A DNA stretch of 64,000 nt. Source: Solirubrobacter ginsenosidimutans. GTDB taxonomy: Bacteria > Actinomycetota > Thermoleophilia > Solirubrobacterales > Solirubrobacteraceae. The stretch covers positions 1 through 64,000 of the forward strand of contig NZ_JAPDOD010000026.1 of the NCBI RefSeq assembly GCF_027587205.1, written 5' to 3'. The position numbers and the translations under genes are program-made. Below are positions 25,830 through 38,138 of this stretch, in pieces. The notes below the pieces were generated by a model. The model ran no database searches. It saw only the letters and a program-made list of their open reading frames with translations, and was not told where the DNA came from. Position 1 is the first letter of the stretch. Each line of letters opens with the position of its first letter.

Positions 25830-27086
25830 TCAGCGTCGAACCTTTATGTCGTTTGATGAACGGCGGCTCAAGACGGCGTCGAGGATCGCCGCCGCGACCA
25901 CACCCTTGGACGCCTTCGGGACATGCCGCTCTTCGTCGGCCGTGACGATCCAGACTTCGTTATCGGTGGACTCGAAGCCGATTCCGGCTCCGCCGATGTC
26001 GTTAACGACGATCGCGTCGAGTTTCTTACGCGTGAGCTTCTCGCGTCCGTACGCGAGCGCGCCCGCGCCATGCTCCGCGGCGAAGCCGACGATCAGCTGG
26101 CCGGGACGGCGGCGCTCGGACAGTACGGACAGCACGTCAGTAGTACGCACGAGCGACAGGTTCAGTTCCGCGCCCGTCCGGTCCTTCTTGATCTTGCCCG
26201 CCTGGGCTTCGGCCGGGCGGTAGTCGGCGACGGCGGCCGCCATCAGCAGCACGTCGCAGGCGTCGAAGCGTGCGGCGCAGGCGTCGGCGAGCTCGGCGGC
26301 GCTGGTCACATCGACGTAAGCGATGCCCGGCGAACGCGGGATCGAGACGTTGGCCGCGACGACGGTGACGCTGGCGCCGCGCCGCTGTGCCTCCTCGGCG
26401 ACCGCGAACCCCATGCGACCGGAGGAGCGGTTGCCGACGAAGCGCACGGAGTCGATCGCCTCGCGCGTCCCGCCCGCGGTCACGAGGACGTTCGCACCGT
26501 CGAGTTCGCCGCCCACTCGCAGGGCGTTTTCCACGGCCGCGAGCAGCTCCGGCGACTCGGGCAGCCGCCCGATCCCGAACTCCCCGGGAGAGCCGAGCGA
26601 GCCCGTTCCGGGCGTCAGGACCGTCACGCCGCGCTCGCGCAGGAGCGCGAGGTTCGCCTGGGTCGCCGCGTGCTCATACATCGCGTTGTTCATGGCCGGA
26701 GCGACGATCAGCGGTCGCCGGCATGCGAGCGCGGCCGCCGTCAGCAGGTTGTCGGCGGTGCCGTGGGCGAGCTTGGCGAGCGTCTGCGCCGTCGCCGGCG
26801 CGATCAGGTAGGCGTCTGCGTGCTCGACGAGCGCGAGGTGCGAGAGCGGCGCATGGTCAGGGAGCGGGTCGCCCGGGAAGACCCCGCGCAGCGGGTCCGG
26901 TTCCCATTCCGTGACGAGCACGGGCGCGCCGGTGATCCCGGCGAAGGACGCCTGTCCGACGAAGCGGGTGGCCGCCTCGGTCTGCACCACGCGCACGCTG
27001 TGGCCCGCCTTCAGCGCGAGGCGGGTGAACTCGAGCGCCTTGTAGGCCGCGATCCCGCCGCACACACCGAGAAGGATGCGCGGCAC
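25830..27086 (-). CDS. coaBC: Phosphopantothenoylcysteine decarboxylase / phosphopantothenate-cysteine ligase
   Basis: A bifunctional coenzyme A enzyme, 418 residues. The FMN-binding CoaC half has GVCGGIAAYKALEFTR and the PAMNNAMYEH motif. The CoaB half begins near residue 190 with the GAN-VLVTAGGTREAID type opening and contains NRSSGRMGFAVAEEA and the KKLDAIVVND lysine motif. It follows rpoZ by 9 bases, the standard gmk-rpoZ-coaBC order. Confidence 0.97.
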   Translation of the reverse strand: MPRILLGVCGGIAAYKALEFTRLALKAGHSVRVVQTEAATRFVGQASFAGITGAPVLVTEWEPDPLRGVFPGDPLPDHAPLSHLALVEHADAYLIAPATAQTLAKLAHGTADNLLTAAALACRRPLIVAPAMNNAMYEHAATQANLALLRERGVTVLTPGTGSLGSPGEFGIGRLPESPELLAAVENALRVGGELDGANVLVTAGGTREAIDSVRFVGNRSSGRMGFAVAEEAQRRGASVTVVAANVSIPRSPGIAYVDVTSAAELADACAARFDACDVLLMAAAVADYRPAEAQAGKIKKDRTGAELNLSLVRTTDVLSVLSERRRPGQLIVGFAAEHGAGALAYGREKLTRKKLDAIVVNDIGGAGIGFESTDNEVWIVTADEERHVPKASKGVVAAAILDAVLSRRSSNDIKVRR

Positions 27087-27095
27087 GGCGACGTA

Positions 27096-27323
27096 CTAGC
27101 GGTAGCGGTACGCGACCTTGCCGGTCGCGACTTCCTCGAGCGCGATCGTCAGGTAGTTCTTGGAGGCCGTGTCGACCATCGGCGGCGGGAACTCCTCGAA
27201 CGTGCCCTCACCGAGGTTGTGGTAGTACGAGTTGATCTGACGCGCGCGCTTGGCGGCGACGATCACGCTCGCGTACGGTGAGTCGACATGCTCGAGCAGG
27301 CGGTCTACGCGGGGAGAAATCAC
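27096..27323 (-). CDS. rpoZ: RNA polymerase omega subunit
   Basis: A 75-residue omega subunit that helps fold beta-prime: VDSPYASVIVAAKRARQINSY, then TASKNYLTIALEEVATGKV. It is short, as in other actinobacteria. The start is a GTG at 27323 (encoding MISPRVDRLLEHV). The divergent rightward gene starts only 3 bases away, so any rpoZ promoter must lie inside that gene's 5' end, or rpoZ is read through from gmk across the rightward gene. Confidence 0.95.
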   Translation of the reverse strand: MISPRVDRLLEHVDSPYASVIVAAKRARQINSYYHNLGEGTFEEFPPPMVDTASKNYLTIALEEVATGKVAYRYR

Positions 27324-27326
27324 ACA

Positions 27327-28616
27327 GTGAGTCTAGCTGCCGCAGTCATGTTCCTCGCAGGAACCGCCGCGACGGCGCATGCGGGGCCGCCCCCGTCACC
27401 GGTCGAGGTGGCGCACGTCGCCCTCGGCACGACGCTCGGCGCCGTGATCGCCGGGCCCGACGGCGGGGCGTGGGTGCGGATCCAGCGCCGCGACGGCGCG
27501 GCGATCGGGCGCGCGACGCCCGACCGGTCGTCGTTTCATACGGCCGCGGTCCAGGAGCCGCTGAGCGACGAGCGGGCCGCGCTCGGCCCGGACGGCCAGG
27601 CGTGGTTCGGGTCCGGCAGCGTCGTCGATCGCTCGGACGCCGCCGGGAAGGTCACCCGCGCCGACGTGGGCGAGACGCTCGGTGACGTCATGGCCGGCGG
27701 CCCTGACGGGACGCTGTGGGCGTTCGGCGACGGGACGCTCCAGCGCATCACTCCGCAGAACGTCCTGACCAGCGCGCCGCTGGCGCTGCCCGCCTGCCGC
27801 GAGCAGTCGCAGCCGCGCGACATGCAGCGCGCATCCGACGGTGCCGTCTGGGTCGCCGACTCGGGCTGCAGCCGGCTGCTGCGGATCACGCCCGACGGCG
27901 TGGCCCAGACGATCGCGCTGCGCGACGACGAGGCGCCGTTCGCGCTCGCCGCCGACAACGCCGGCGGGATGTGGTTCGCGCAGGTCGGCGTGCCGGTACG
28001 GATCGGCCACGTCGACGCCGGCGGGGCGGTCACCCGCCTGCGTGCGTCGTCGCGCTTCGGCGCGGTCACGGACATCGCCTTCGACACCCTCAACGACACG
28101 CCGTACCTGGCGTTCGGCCGCTGCGTGCTCGGCGTCGTCGCGCCCGACGGCACGGTGGGCTTCCGGCCGGCGCCGATCCCGGCGCGCCAGCTCGCCTTCA
28201 CCTCGGGTGGGACGGCGTGGCTCGCCAGCGCCACACGGCTCGTGTACACGTCCTCCGGCGCCGTGCAGGGGACCTGCGACGACACGCCGCCCAAGGTGGG
28301 GCTGGCGCCGGCCTTTCGCCACAGCGTCACCCTCGCCCAGCTGCGTCACGGCTTCCGGATCCGCCTGCGTGAACCGGGCACCATCACCGCCACGCCGTTC
28401 TACGGCTCGGACGACGACGGCCAGTCGACGTTCAAGATCGTCCGCGCCGCCCACGGCGGGACGCTCACGTTCCGTCTGCCGCGGACGCGCATCCGCGGCT
28501 ACGAGCGCGACCTGGCCGCCGGCCGCAAGCCCGAGTTCAGCCTCTACGTCGAGGCCACCGACCGCGACGGCAACGTGGCGACGGCGGGCGGCGGGGGCCG
28601 GCGTGTAACGGGGTAG
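27327..28616 (+). CDS. Secreted beta-propeller protein (virginiamycin-B-lyase-like repeats)
   Basis: A 429-residue exported protein. The GTG at 27327 has GGGGAGA at a suitable distance and opens directly into a signal sequence (SLAAAVMFLAGTAATAHA); an ATG at 27288 would add a 13-residue arm and overlap rpoZ. The mature part has repeated blades of the Gly-Pro-Asp-Gly-x-x-Trp type (IAGPDGGAWVRI, ALGPDGQAWFG, AGGPDGTLWAFG, RASDGAVWVADSG), as in Vgb-lyase/SMP-30-like propellers. An extra C-terminal beta domain follows. The ligand is unknown. The gene sits alone between rpoZ and gmk, which are normally adjacent. Confidence 0.85.
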   Translation: MSLAAAVMFLAGTAATAHAGPPPSPVEVAHVALGTTLGAVIAGPDGGAWVRIQRRDGAAIGRATPDRSSFHTAAVQEPLSDERAALGPDGQAWFGSGSVVDRSDAAGKVTRADVGETLGDVMAGGPDGTLWAFGDGTLQRITPQNVLTSAPLALPACREQSQPRDMQRASDGAVWVADSGCSRLLRITPDGVAQTIALRDDEAPFALAADNAGGMWFAQVGVPVRIGHVDAGGAVTRLRASSRFGAVTDIAFDTLNDTPYLAFGRCVLGVVAPDGTVGFRPAPIPARQLAFTSGGTAWLASATRLVYTSSGAVQGTCDDTPPKVGLAPAFRHSVTLAQLRHGFRIRLREPGTITATPFYGSDDDGQSTFKIVRAAHGGTLTFRLPRTRIRGYERDLAAGRKPEFSLYVEATDRDGNVATAGGGGRRVTG

Positions 28617-28624
28617 CTCGGCCG

Positions 28625-29179
28625 TCAGGCGCTGGCGCGGACGATCTGCTCGAGCTGATCGGCGGCGTCGTCGAGGCGGTCGTTGTGGACCACGTGGGCG
28701 AACTCGTCGGACGCGGCGAGCTCCGCCTTGGCCACCTGAAGGCGCGCTTCGATCTGTTCAGGAGTGTCCGTGCCGCGCCCGATCAACCGAGTGCGCAAGG
28801 TCTCTTCCGAGGGCGGGGCGATGAAGATGCGAATGGCGTCAGGCATGGTGTCTGCGACCTGACGCGCGCCCTGGACCTCGATCTCCAGGACGACCGACGC
28901 GCCCTCCGCGGTCCGTTTGTCCAGCTCGGAGCGCAGCGTGCCGTAGCGGCGTCCCGAATACTCGGCGTGCTCGAGGAAGTCGCCCTCGATCACGCGCCGG
29001 TCGAACTCCACGTCGTCGAGGAAGTGGTAGTGCGTGCCGTGCTCCTCACCCGGGCGCGGGGCCCGGGTGGTGGCGGAGACGGCGAGCTCGAGCTCGGGGA
29101 CGCGCTCGAGCAACGTGCGGATGAGCGTGCCCTTACCGACCCCGGAGGGGCCGGTGATGACGAAGACCTTCCCGGGCAA
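28625..29179 (-). CDS. gmk: Guanylate kinase
   Basis: Converts GMP to GDP. P-loop ITGPSGVGKGTLIRTL, GMP-binding VSATTRAPRPGEEHGTHYHFL (core SATTRAPRPGE) and the lid region RLIGRGTDTPEQIEARL are all present in 184 residues, the normal length. It starts 7 bases downstream of the mihF stop and converges on the propeller gene with an 8-base gap. Confidence 0.97.
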   Translation of the reverse strand: MPGKVFVITGPSGVGKGTLIRTLLERVPELELAVSATTRAPRPGEEHGTHYHFLDDVEFDRRVIEGDFLEHAEYSGRRYGTLRSELDKRTAEGASVVLEIEVQGARQVADTMPDAIRIFIAPPSEETLRTRLIGRGTDTPEQIEARLQVAKAELAASDEFAHVVHNDRLDDAADQLEQIVRASA

Positions 29180-29186
29180 GTCGTGA

Positions 29187-29531
29187 CTAGCGCCGCAGCA
29201 TCGAGACGAGCTCGGTGCGCTGGCGCGGCGACAGCCCGCCGATGGTCTTCGACGGCGAGATGCGGCAGAGCTGCAAGACCTTGTTCACCTTCACGCGCCC
29301 GTACTTCGGCACCGCCAGCAGCAGGTCGAAGACCTTGGCGGAATGGACGTATTCAGGCGGCTCGAGCAAGAGATCGTGGATGCTGACCTTGCCGGCCTTT
29401 AGATCACGCTTGAGCGTGGCGCGCTTGGTCCTGATCTCGTTCGCGCGCTGGAGCGCCTCCATGCGCTGGACGAGGGAACGCTCAGGGGCAGCCGTGGTGG
29501 GCTTGGCGGGCGTCTTCGTCGCTGGCGGCAT
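29187..29531 (-). CDS. mihF: Actinobacterial integration host factor
   Basis: A 114-residue nucleoid protein of the mycobacterial IHF type, unrelated to proteobacterial IHF. The helix-two-turn-helix core is clear: GRVKVNKVLQLCRISPSKTI and GLSPRQRTELVSMLRR, preceded by RTKRATLKRDLKAGKVSI. Start ATG at 29531 is only 8 bases after a TAGACT box, so the mRNA may be leaderless. The gene lies between carB and gmk, its usual place, but the usual pyrF in between is absent. Confidence 0.95.
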   Translation of the reverse strand: MPPATKTPAKPTTAAPERSLVQRMEALQRANEIRTKRATLKRDLKAGKVSIHDLLLEPPEYVHSAKVFDLLLAVPKYGRVKVNKVLQLCRISPSKTIGGLSPRQRTELVSMLRR

Positions 29532-29977
29532 GGGCGGCGAGTCTACAGCGAACAGAGCCTCCGACAAGGGGCTGGGCAGGTAATTCACCTTGACCTGAAG
29601 TTGAGGTTCAATGCTTGACGGACAGGTTGACGATAAGCCCACGCTTTGCAGGCTTTTTGGACGCAAAATCCGGACACTGTTCGGTGTCCAGAGTGAAGGA
29701 TTTTTGGCACTTTTCTCGGACGCGCGACAGACCAGCGAACCCTCGATCGGATGCATGCCCGCGACGACCATCATCTACGCCCGCACGTAGACCGTCAACG
29801 ACGCGGCCGGGGCACTCTATCTGACCGATCCGGGTCTTGGGAACCCGAACGCGCCCCCTTTACGACAGAAACCTGTGCAAGGGTCTAGTCCAACGGTGAT
29901 CGGGCCTGACGCGGCCGCCGGGTGTCACCGAATGCACGGTGAGCGGCGACCGCGTCAAAGCGACCTGACAGCGTTCG
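29532..29977. other. 446-base gap between carB and mihF, no gene seen
   Basis: No convincing gene on either strand. It is less GC-rich than its surroundings around 29580-29720. It holds the mihF promoter (29540-29567) and a dyad GGACAC-N6-GTGTCC at 29672-29689 that could be an operator. In many actinobacteria pyrF (and sometimes pyrD/pyrK) lies here; no trace of either can be read. Confidence 0.7.
29540..29567 (-). promoter_or_regulatory. Probable mihF promoter (leaderless arrangement)
   Basis: Reading leftward: -35 TTGTCG (29562-29567), 16-base spacer, -10 TAGACT (29540-29545, fitting TANNNT), then 8 bases to the ATG at 29531. Transcription would start at or within a base or two of the start codon. 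There is no Shine-Dalgarno sequence before the ATG, consistent with this. Confidence 0.5.
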
Positions 29978-33044
<3,067 letters not shown>

Positions 33045-33055
<11 letters not shown>

Positions 33056-34145
33056 GGGTCGCGAACAGGTCGATGAACTCGTCGAAGAGGCCGAGGGAGT
33101 CGTTGGGGCCGGGGCCCGCCTCGGGGTGGTACTGGACGCAGCCGGCGGGGACGTCGAGCAGGCGGATTCCCTCGATCGTGTTGTCGTAGAGGTTCACGTG
33201 GGTGAGCTGCGCCGCGCCGAGGTCGGACTCGATGATCTCCCCCGGCGTTCCGGCGACCGCGAAGCCGTGGTTCTGGCTGGTGATCGCGATCCGGCCGGTT
33301 CTGAGGTCCTTGACCGGGTGGTTGGCGCCACGGTGGCCGAAGGGCAGCTTGTAGGTGTCAAGCCCGGCGGCGCGGCTGAGCAGCTGGTGGCCGAGGCAGA
33401 TGCCGAACACCGGCTTGGTCGTCAGCAGCGTCTTGATGTTCTCCACGATGTAGTCCAGCGCGGCGGGGTCGCCGGGGCCGGGCACGAGGAAGAAGCCGTC
33501 GGGGTCGCGGGCCAGCAGCTCCTCGGCCGTGCTGGTGCACGGGAGGATCTCGAGCGTCGCGCCGCGGGAGGTGAAGTTCCGGATGATCGAGCGCTTGATC
33601 CCGGTGTCCAGGGCGACGATCCGCGGACCGTCGCCTTCGCCCGCGTACACGCGGGGCGCGGCGATCGTCACCTCGCGGGCGAGGTCGCGGCCGACCATGC
33701 TCGGCTCGGCGTCGATCCGCTCGCGGGCCTCCTTCTCACCGACGTCCGCGGAGAAGATGCCGCCGCGCATGGCGCCGGCGGAGCGGATGTGGCGGACGAG
33801 CGCGCGGGTGTCGACGCCGCTGATGCCCGGAATGCCGTGCTCGCGCAGCCAGCTCAGCCAGCCCTGGTCCGCACCGGGCGCGCCGTCGTAGTCGGTGGCG
33901 GAGCGCATGATCGCGCCCGCGGCGTGGATGAAGTCGGACTCCATCGCGGCCTCGGAGACGCCGTAGTTGCCGACGTGCGCGGTCGTGAAGGTGATCAGCT
34001 GGCGGGCGAAGCTCGGGTCGGTCATCGACTCCTGGTAGCCCGACATGCCGGTCGTGAAGACGACCTCCCCGGTGACCGAGCCGTGCGCGCCGACGGCGTC
34101 GCCGTCGAAACGCGTGCCGTCCTCCAGTAGGACGTAGGCGCTCAT
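33045..34145 (-). CDS. carA: Carbamoyl-phosphate synthase small subunit (glutaminase)
   Basis: A 366-residue class I amidotransferase that supplies ammonia to CarB. N-terminal domain with [18 protein letters not shown], then the glutaminase with the nucleophile Cys in [17 protein letters not shown] and the His-Glu pair in [20 protein letters not shown] precedes the ATG at 34145 by 7 bases. The 85-base gap to pyrC holds short GC-rich dyads only. Confidence 0.97.
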
Positions 34146-34230
34146 GAGGTGGCCTCCACGGAAGACAGTGGCCTGCGGCGGCGAGCCGCTAGGCGAGGTG
34201 CCGCAAGCGCATGCGAGCGCGTAGCGCGAG

Positions 34231-35553
<1,323 letters not shown>

Positions 35554-35557
35554 GAAA

Positions 35558-36493
35558 TTAAGCGGGCACCGGAGCGGTTGAGAGGGCGGGCTGCGGCGCG
35601 CTTCGGCCTGCGAGCAGCTCGTAGAGGACAGCCATGCGGACGACGACGCCGGCTTCGACCTGCTGGCCGATCACGGCCTGCGGCGAGTCGATGACCTCGG
35701 CGGCGAGCTCGACCCCGCGATTCACGGGGCCCGGATGCATCAGGACCTGGCGGGCGGTGAGCCGGCGGCCGTTGATCTGGTACTGCGCCGCGTACTCGCG
35801 CAGGCTGGGCACGAAGGAGTCGTTCATGCGCTCGTTCTGCATCCGCAGCGCGTAGACGACGTCGGCCTGGGCGAGGTCGTCGAGGTTGTAGGCGACGTCG
35901 CAGAGCGCCTCCATCCCGCGCGGGATCAGCGTCGGCGGGCCGCAGACCGTGACCTTGGCGCCCATCTTGGTGAAGGCGTGGATGTTCGAGCGCGCGACGC
36001 GGCTGTGCAGGACGTCGCCGACGATCCAGATGTCCAGGCCCTCGAGGCTGCCGAGGCGTTCGCGCAGCGTGTAGACGTCCAGCAGCGCCTGCGTCGGGTG
36101 CTCGTGCTTGCCGTCGCCGGCGTTGACCACCCCGGCGGTCGTCCAGCCCGCGACCAGCGCGGCGGCGCCGACGTGGGGCGAGCGGATGACGATCAGGTCC
36201 GGGCGGTAGGCGCTGAGCGTCTGGACGGTGTCCTTGAGCGACTCGCCCTTCTCGACGCTCGACCCGCTCGAGACGAAGTTGATGACGTCGGCGCTGAGCG
36301 ACTTCGCCGCCAGCTCGAAGGAGCTGCGGGTGCGCGTGGACGCTTCGTAGAAGAGGTTCAGCACCCGCCGCCCGCGCAGCGCCGGGACCTTCTTGATCTC
36401 GCGCTCGGAGACCTCGGTGAAGGTCTTGGCGCGATCCAGGATGCGCTCGATGCCGGCTCGGTCCAGGTCTTCGATCGACAGCAGATGCCGCAT
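35558..36493 (-). CDS. pyrB: Aspartate carbamoyltransferase catalytic subunit
   Basis: A 311-residue transferase, the first committed step of pyrimidine synthesis. The carbamoyl-phosphate motif YEASTRTRSSFELAAKSL is at about residues 48-65, followed by VIRSPHVGAA, GDGKHEHPTQALLD and VMHPGPVNRGVELA. No regulatory pyrI gene is present, so control is by PyrR. Its start overlaps the pyrR stop at 36493. Confidence 0.97.
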   Translation of the reverse strand: MRHLLSIEDLDRAGIERILDRAKTFTEVSEREIKKVPALRGRRVLNLFYEASTRTRSSFELAAKSLSADVINFVSSGSSVEKGESLKDTVQTLSAYRPDLIVIRSPHVGAAALVAGWTTAGVVNAGDGKHEHPTQALLDVYTLRERLGSLEGLDIWIVGDVLHSRVARSNIHAFTKMGAKVTVCGPPTLIPRGMEALCDVAYNLDDLAQADVVYALRMQNERMNDSFVPSLREYAAQYQINGRRLTARQVLMHPGPVNRGVELAAEVIDSPQAVIGQQVEAGVVVRMAVLYELLAGRSAPQPALSTAPVPA

Positions 36494-37041
36494 CAGGTGT
36501 ACGCCTCCTCGAGCTCCGTGATGATGACCTCGTCCGTGCCGTCGACCTCGCGCACGCGGACGTTGACGCGCTCCGAGCGCGCGGTGGGAAGGTTCTTGCC
36601 GACGTAGTCGGGGCGGATCGGCAGCTCGCGGTGGCCGCGGTCGGCGAGCACGGCGAGCTGGACCCGGGCCGGCCGTCCGTAGTCGAAGAGCGCCTCGATC
36701 GCCGCCCGGACGGTGCGGCCGGTGTAGAGCACGTCGTCGACGAGGACCACGGTGTAGTCCTCGAGGCGGAAGCTCAGGTTCGTGGCGTGGACCGCCGGGT
36801 CCACCGCGCGCTTGGAGATGTCGTCGCGGTAGAAGGCGATGTCGATGTCCCCGAGCGGGACCTCGGTGTCCAGCAGGTCGCAGACGAGCTGGTGCAGGCG
36901 GGTGGCGAGGTGGGCGCCGCGCCGGTGGATGCCCACGAGGGCGACGGGCCGGCCACTGTTCTTCTCCACCACCTCATGCGCGATGCGCACGAGTGTGCGG
37001 CGGATGTCGTCCTCGTCGAGGACGACCTTCGGTTCTGACAC
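36493..37041 (-). CDS. pyrR: Pyr operon regulator / uracil phosphoribosyltransferase
   Basis: PyrR binds pyr mRNA in response to UMP and also has UPRTase activity. The PRPP motif [21 protein letters not shown] (core [14 protein letters not shown]) and the N-terminal [20 protein letters not shown] are intact in 182 residues. GTG start at 37041. The matching RNA site lies directly upstream, over the ribosome-binding site, which implies translational autorepression as in mycobacteria. Confidence 0.97.
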   Translation of the reverse strand: MSEPKVVLDEDDIRRTLVRIAHEVVEKNSGRPVALVGIHRRGAHLATRLHQLVCDLLDTEVPLGDIDIAFYRDDISKRAVDPAVHATNLSFRLEDYTVVLVDDVLYTGRTVRAAIEALFDYGRPARVQLAVLADRGHRELPIRPDYVGKNLPTARSERVNVRVREVDGTDEVIITELEEAYT

Positions 37042-37045
37042 GTGG

Positions 37046-37080
37046 TTCCTTCCTGGCCTCTCGGGACCGGGTTAAAGGGA
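37046..37080 (-). promoter_or_regulatory. PyrR-binding RNA element overlapping the pyrR ribosome-binding site
   Basis: Leftward the leader reads GGTCCCGAGAGGCC (37055-37068), matching the conserved PyrR binding loop (consensus like UCCNGNGAGGYU) with its bulged stem GG-U-CC / GGCC. The Shine-Dalgarno AGGAAGGAA (37046-37054) follows at once. No terminator is seen, so PyrR bound with UMP would block ribosome access and not terminate transcription. Confidence 0.85.
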
Positions 37081-37104
37081 CTTGACCCGTGTTCTAGCAG
37101 GGCG

Positions 37105-38049
37105 TCAGGACGACGCGGGCTCCAGGTCGGTCTTCACCAGGTGCGGTTCGCCGCGCTCGGGGAACGGGAGCTCGATCGAGTCGAAGTCGCGCGGGACGAC
37201 CGTGTTCTCGAAGATCTCCCTGGCCTCCTGGCGGACCTCGCGCGGGAAGTAGCGCGTCGAGAGGTGGGTCAGCGCGAGCAGCTTGACGCCCGCGTCCGCG
37301 GCGGTGCGGGCGGCCTGAGCGGCGGTCGAGTGGCCGGTCTCTCGCGCGCGCGCCTTGTCCTGCTCCAGGAACGTGGCCTCGTGCACCAGCAGATCGGCGT
37401 TGTGGGCGTAGACCTCGACGGACTGGACCGGGGACGTGTCGCCGGTGTAGACGATCCGGCGGCCGGGCCGGTCCTCCCCCACCACCTGCTCGGGCGTGAC
37501 GCCGTCGACGGTCTCGCCGCGCTGCAGGCGGCCGAAGTCCGGCCCCTCGGTGATGCCGAGCGCGCGGGCGGTCTCGACGTCGAAGCGCCCCGGCCGGTCG
37601 TCCTCGATGAAGGCGTAGCCGTAGGCCTCGATCCGGTGGCTGACCGGGAACGACGCGATCACGAAGTCGTTGAAGCCGACCTCCTCGTGCTGCTCGAGCT
37701 CGATGATCTCCAGCGGGTAGTTCGTGCGGCCGATGATCGGCTTGAGCACCTGCTGGTAGAGCGCCTTCAGGCCGGGCGGGCCGAAGACGTCCAGCGGCCG
37801 GTCACGGTCGCGCATGTCGAACGTCTTGATCATTCCCGGCAGCCCGAGCCAGTGGTCCAGGTGCAGGTGGGTGATGAAGATCGCGTCGACGTCGGGCAGC
37901 CCGATGCTCTTGAGCAGCTGATGCTGCGTGCCCTCGCCGCAGTCGAGCAGGATCCGCTCTCCGCCGGCACGGAGCAGAAGCGCGGGCAGGCCGCGCTTCG
38001 GCGTCGGAACGGAGCCGGCGGTGCCGGCGAAGAAGAGCGACAGGTCCAT
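37105..38049 (-). CDS. rnz: Ribonuclease Z (tRNA 3' endonuclease)
   Basis: A 314-residue metallo-beta-lactamase-fold nuclease that matures tRNA 3' ends. The zinc motif THLHLDHWLGLPG is present, with further ligands in PVSHRIEAYG, VYTGDTSPV and ALTHLSTRY. Start ATG at 38049 gives the family opening MDLSLFFAGTAGSVPTPKRG. The tRNA-Arg in this window lacks an encoded CCA end, which is the kind of substrate RNase Z processes. Confidence 0.95.
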   Translation of the reverse strand: MDLSLFFAGTAGSVPTPKRGLPALLLRAGGERILLDCGEGTQHQLLKSIGLPDVDAIFITHLHLDHWLGLPGMIKTFDMRDRDRPLDVFGPPGLKALYQQVLKPIIGRTNYPLEIIELEQHEEVGFNDFVIASFPVSHRIEAYGYAFIEDDRPGRFDVETARALGITEGPDFGRLQRGETVDGVTPEQVVGEDRPGRRIVYTGDTSPVQSVEVYAHNADLLVHEATFLEQDKARARETGHSTAAQAARTAADAGVKLLALTHLSTRYFPREVRQEAREIFENTVVPRDFDSIELPFPERGEPHLVKTDLEPASS

Positions 38050-38138
38050 TCGGACCCGCGAGGCTAGCGCGCCGTCGCCGGGGCTCGGCGCTGCTTGCGA
38101 GGCCTGCACGGCGGTCAGCCGCACGCTCCCGGCTGCCC

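Noticed and set aside
29615..29824. Rightward frame in the carB-mihF gap
   Set aside because: No ribosome-binding site, atypical codon use and no recognisable sequence.
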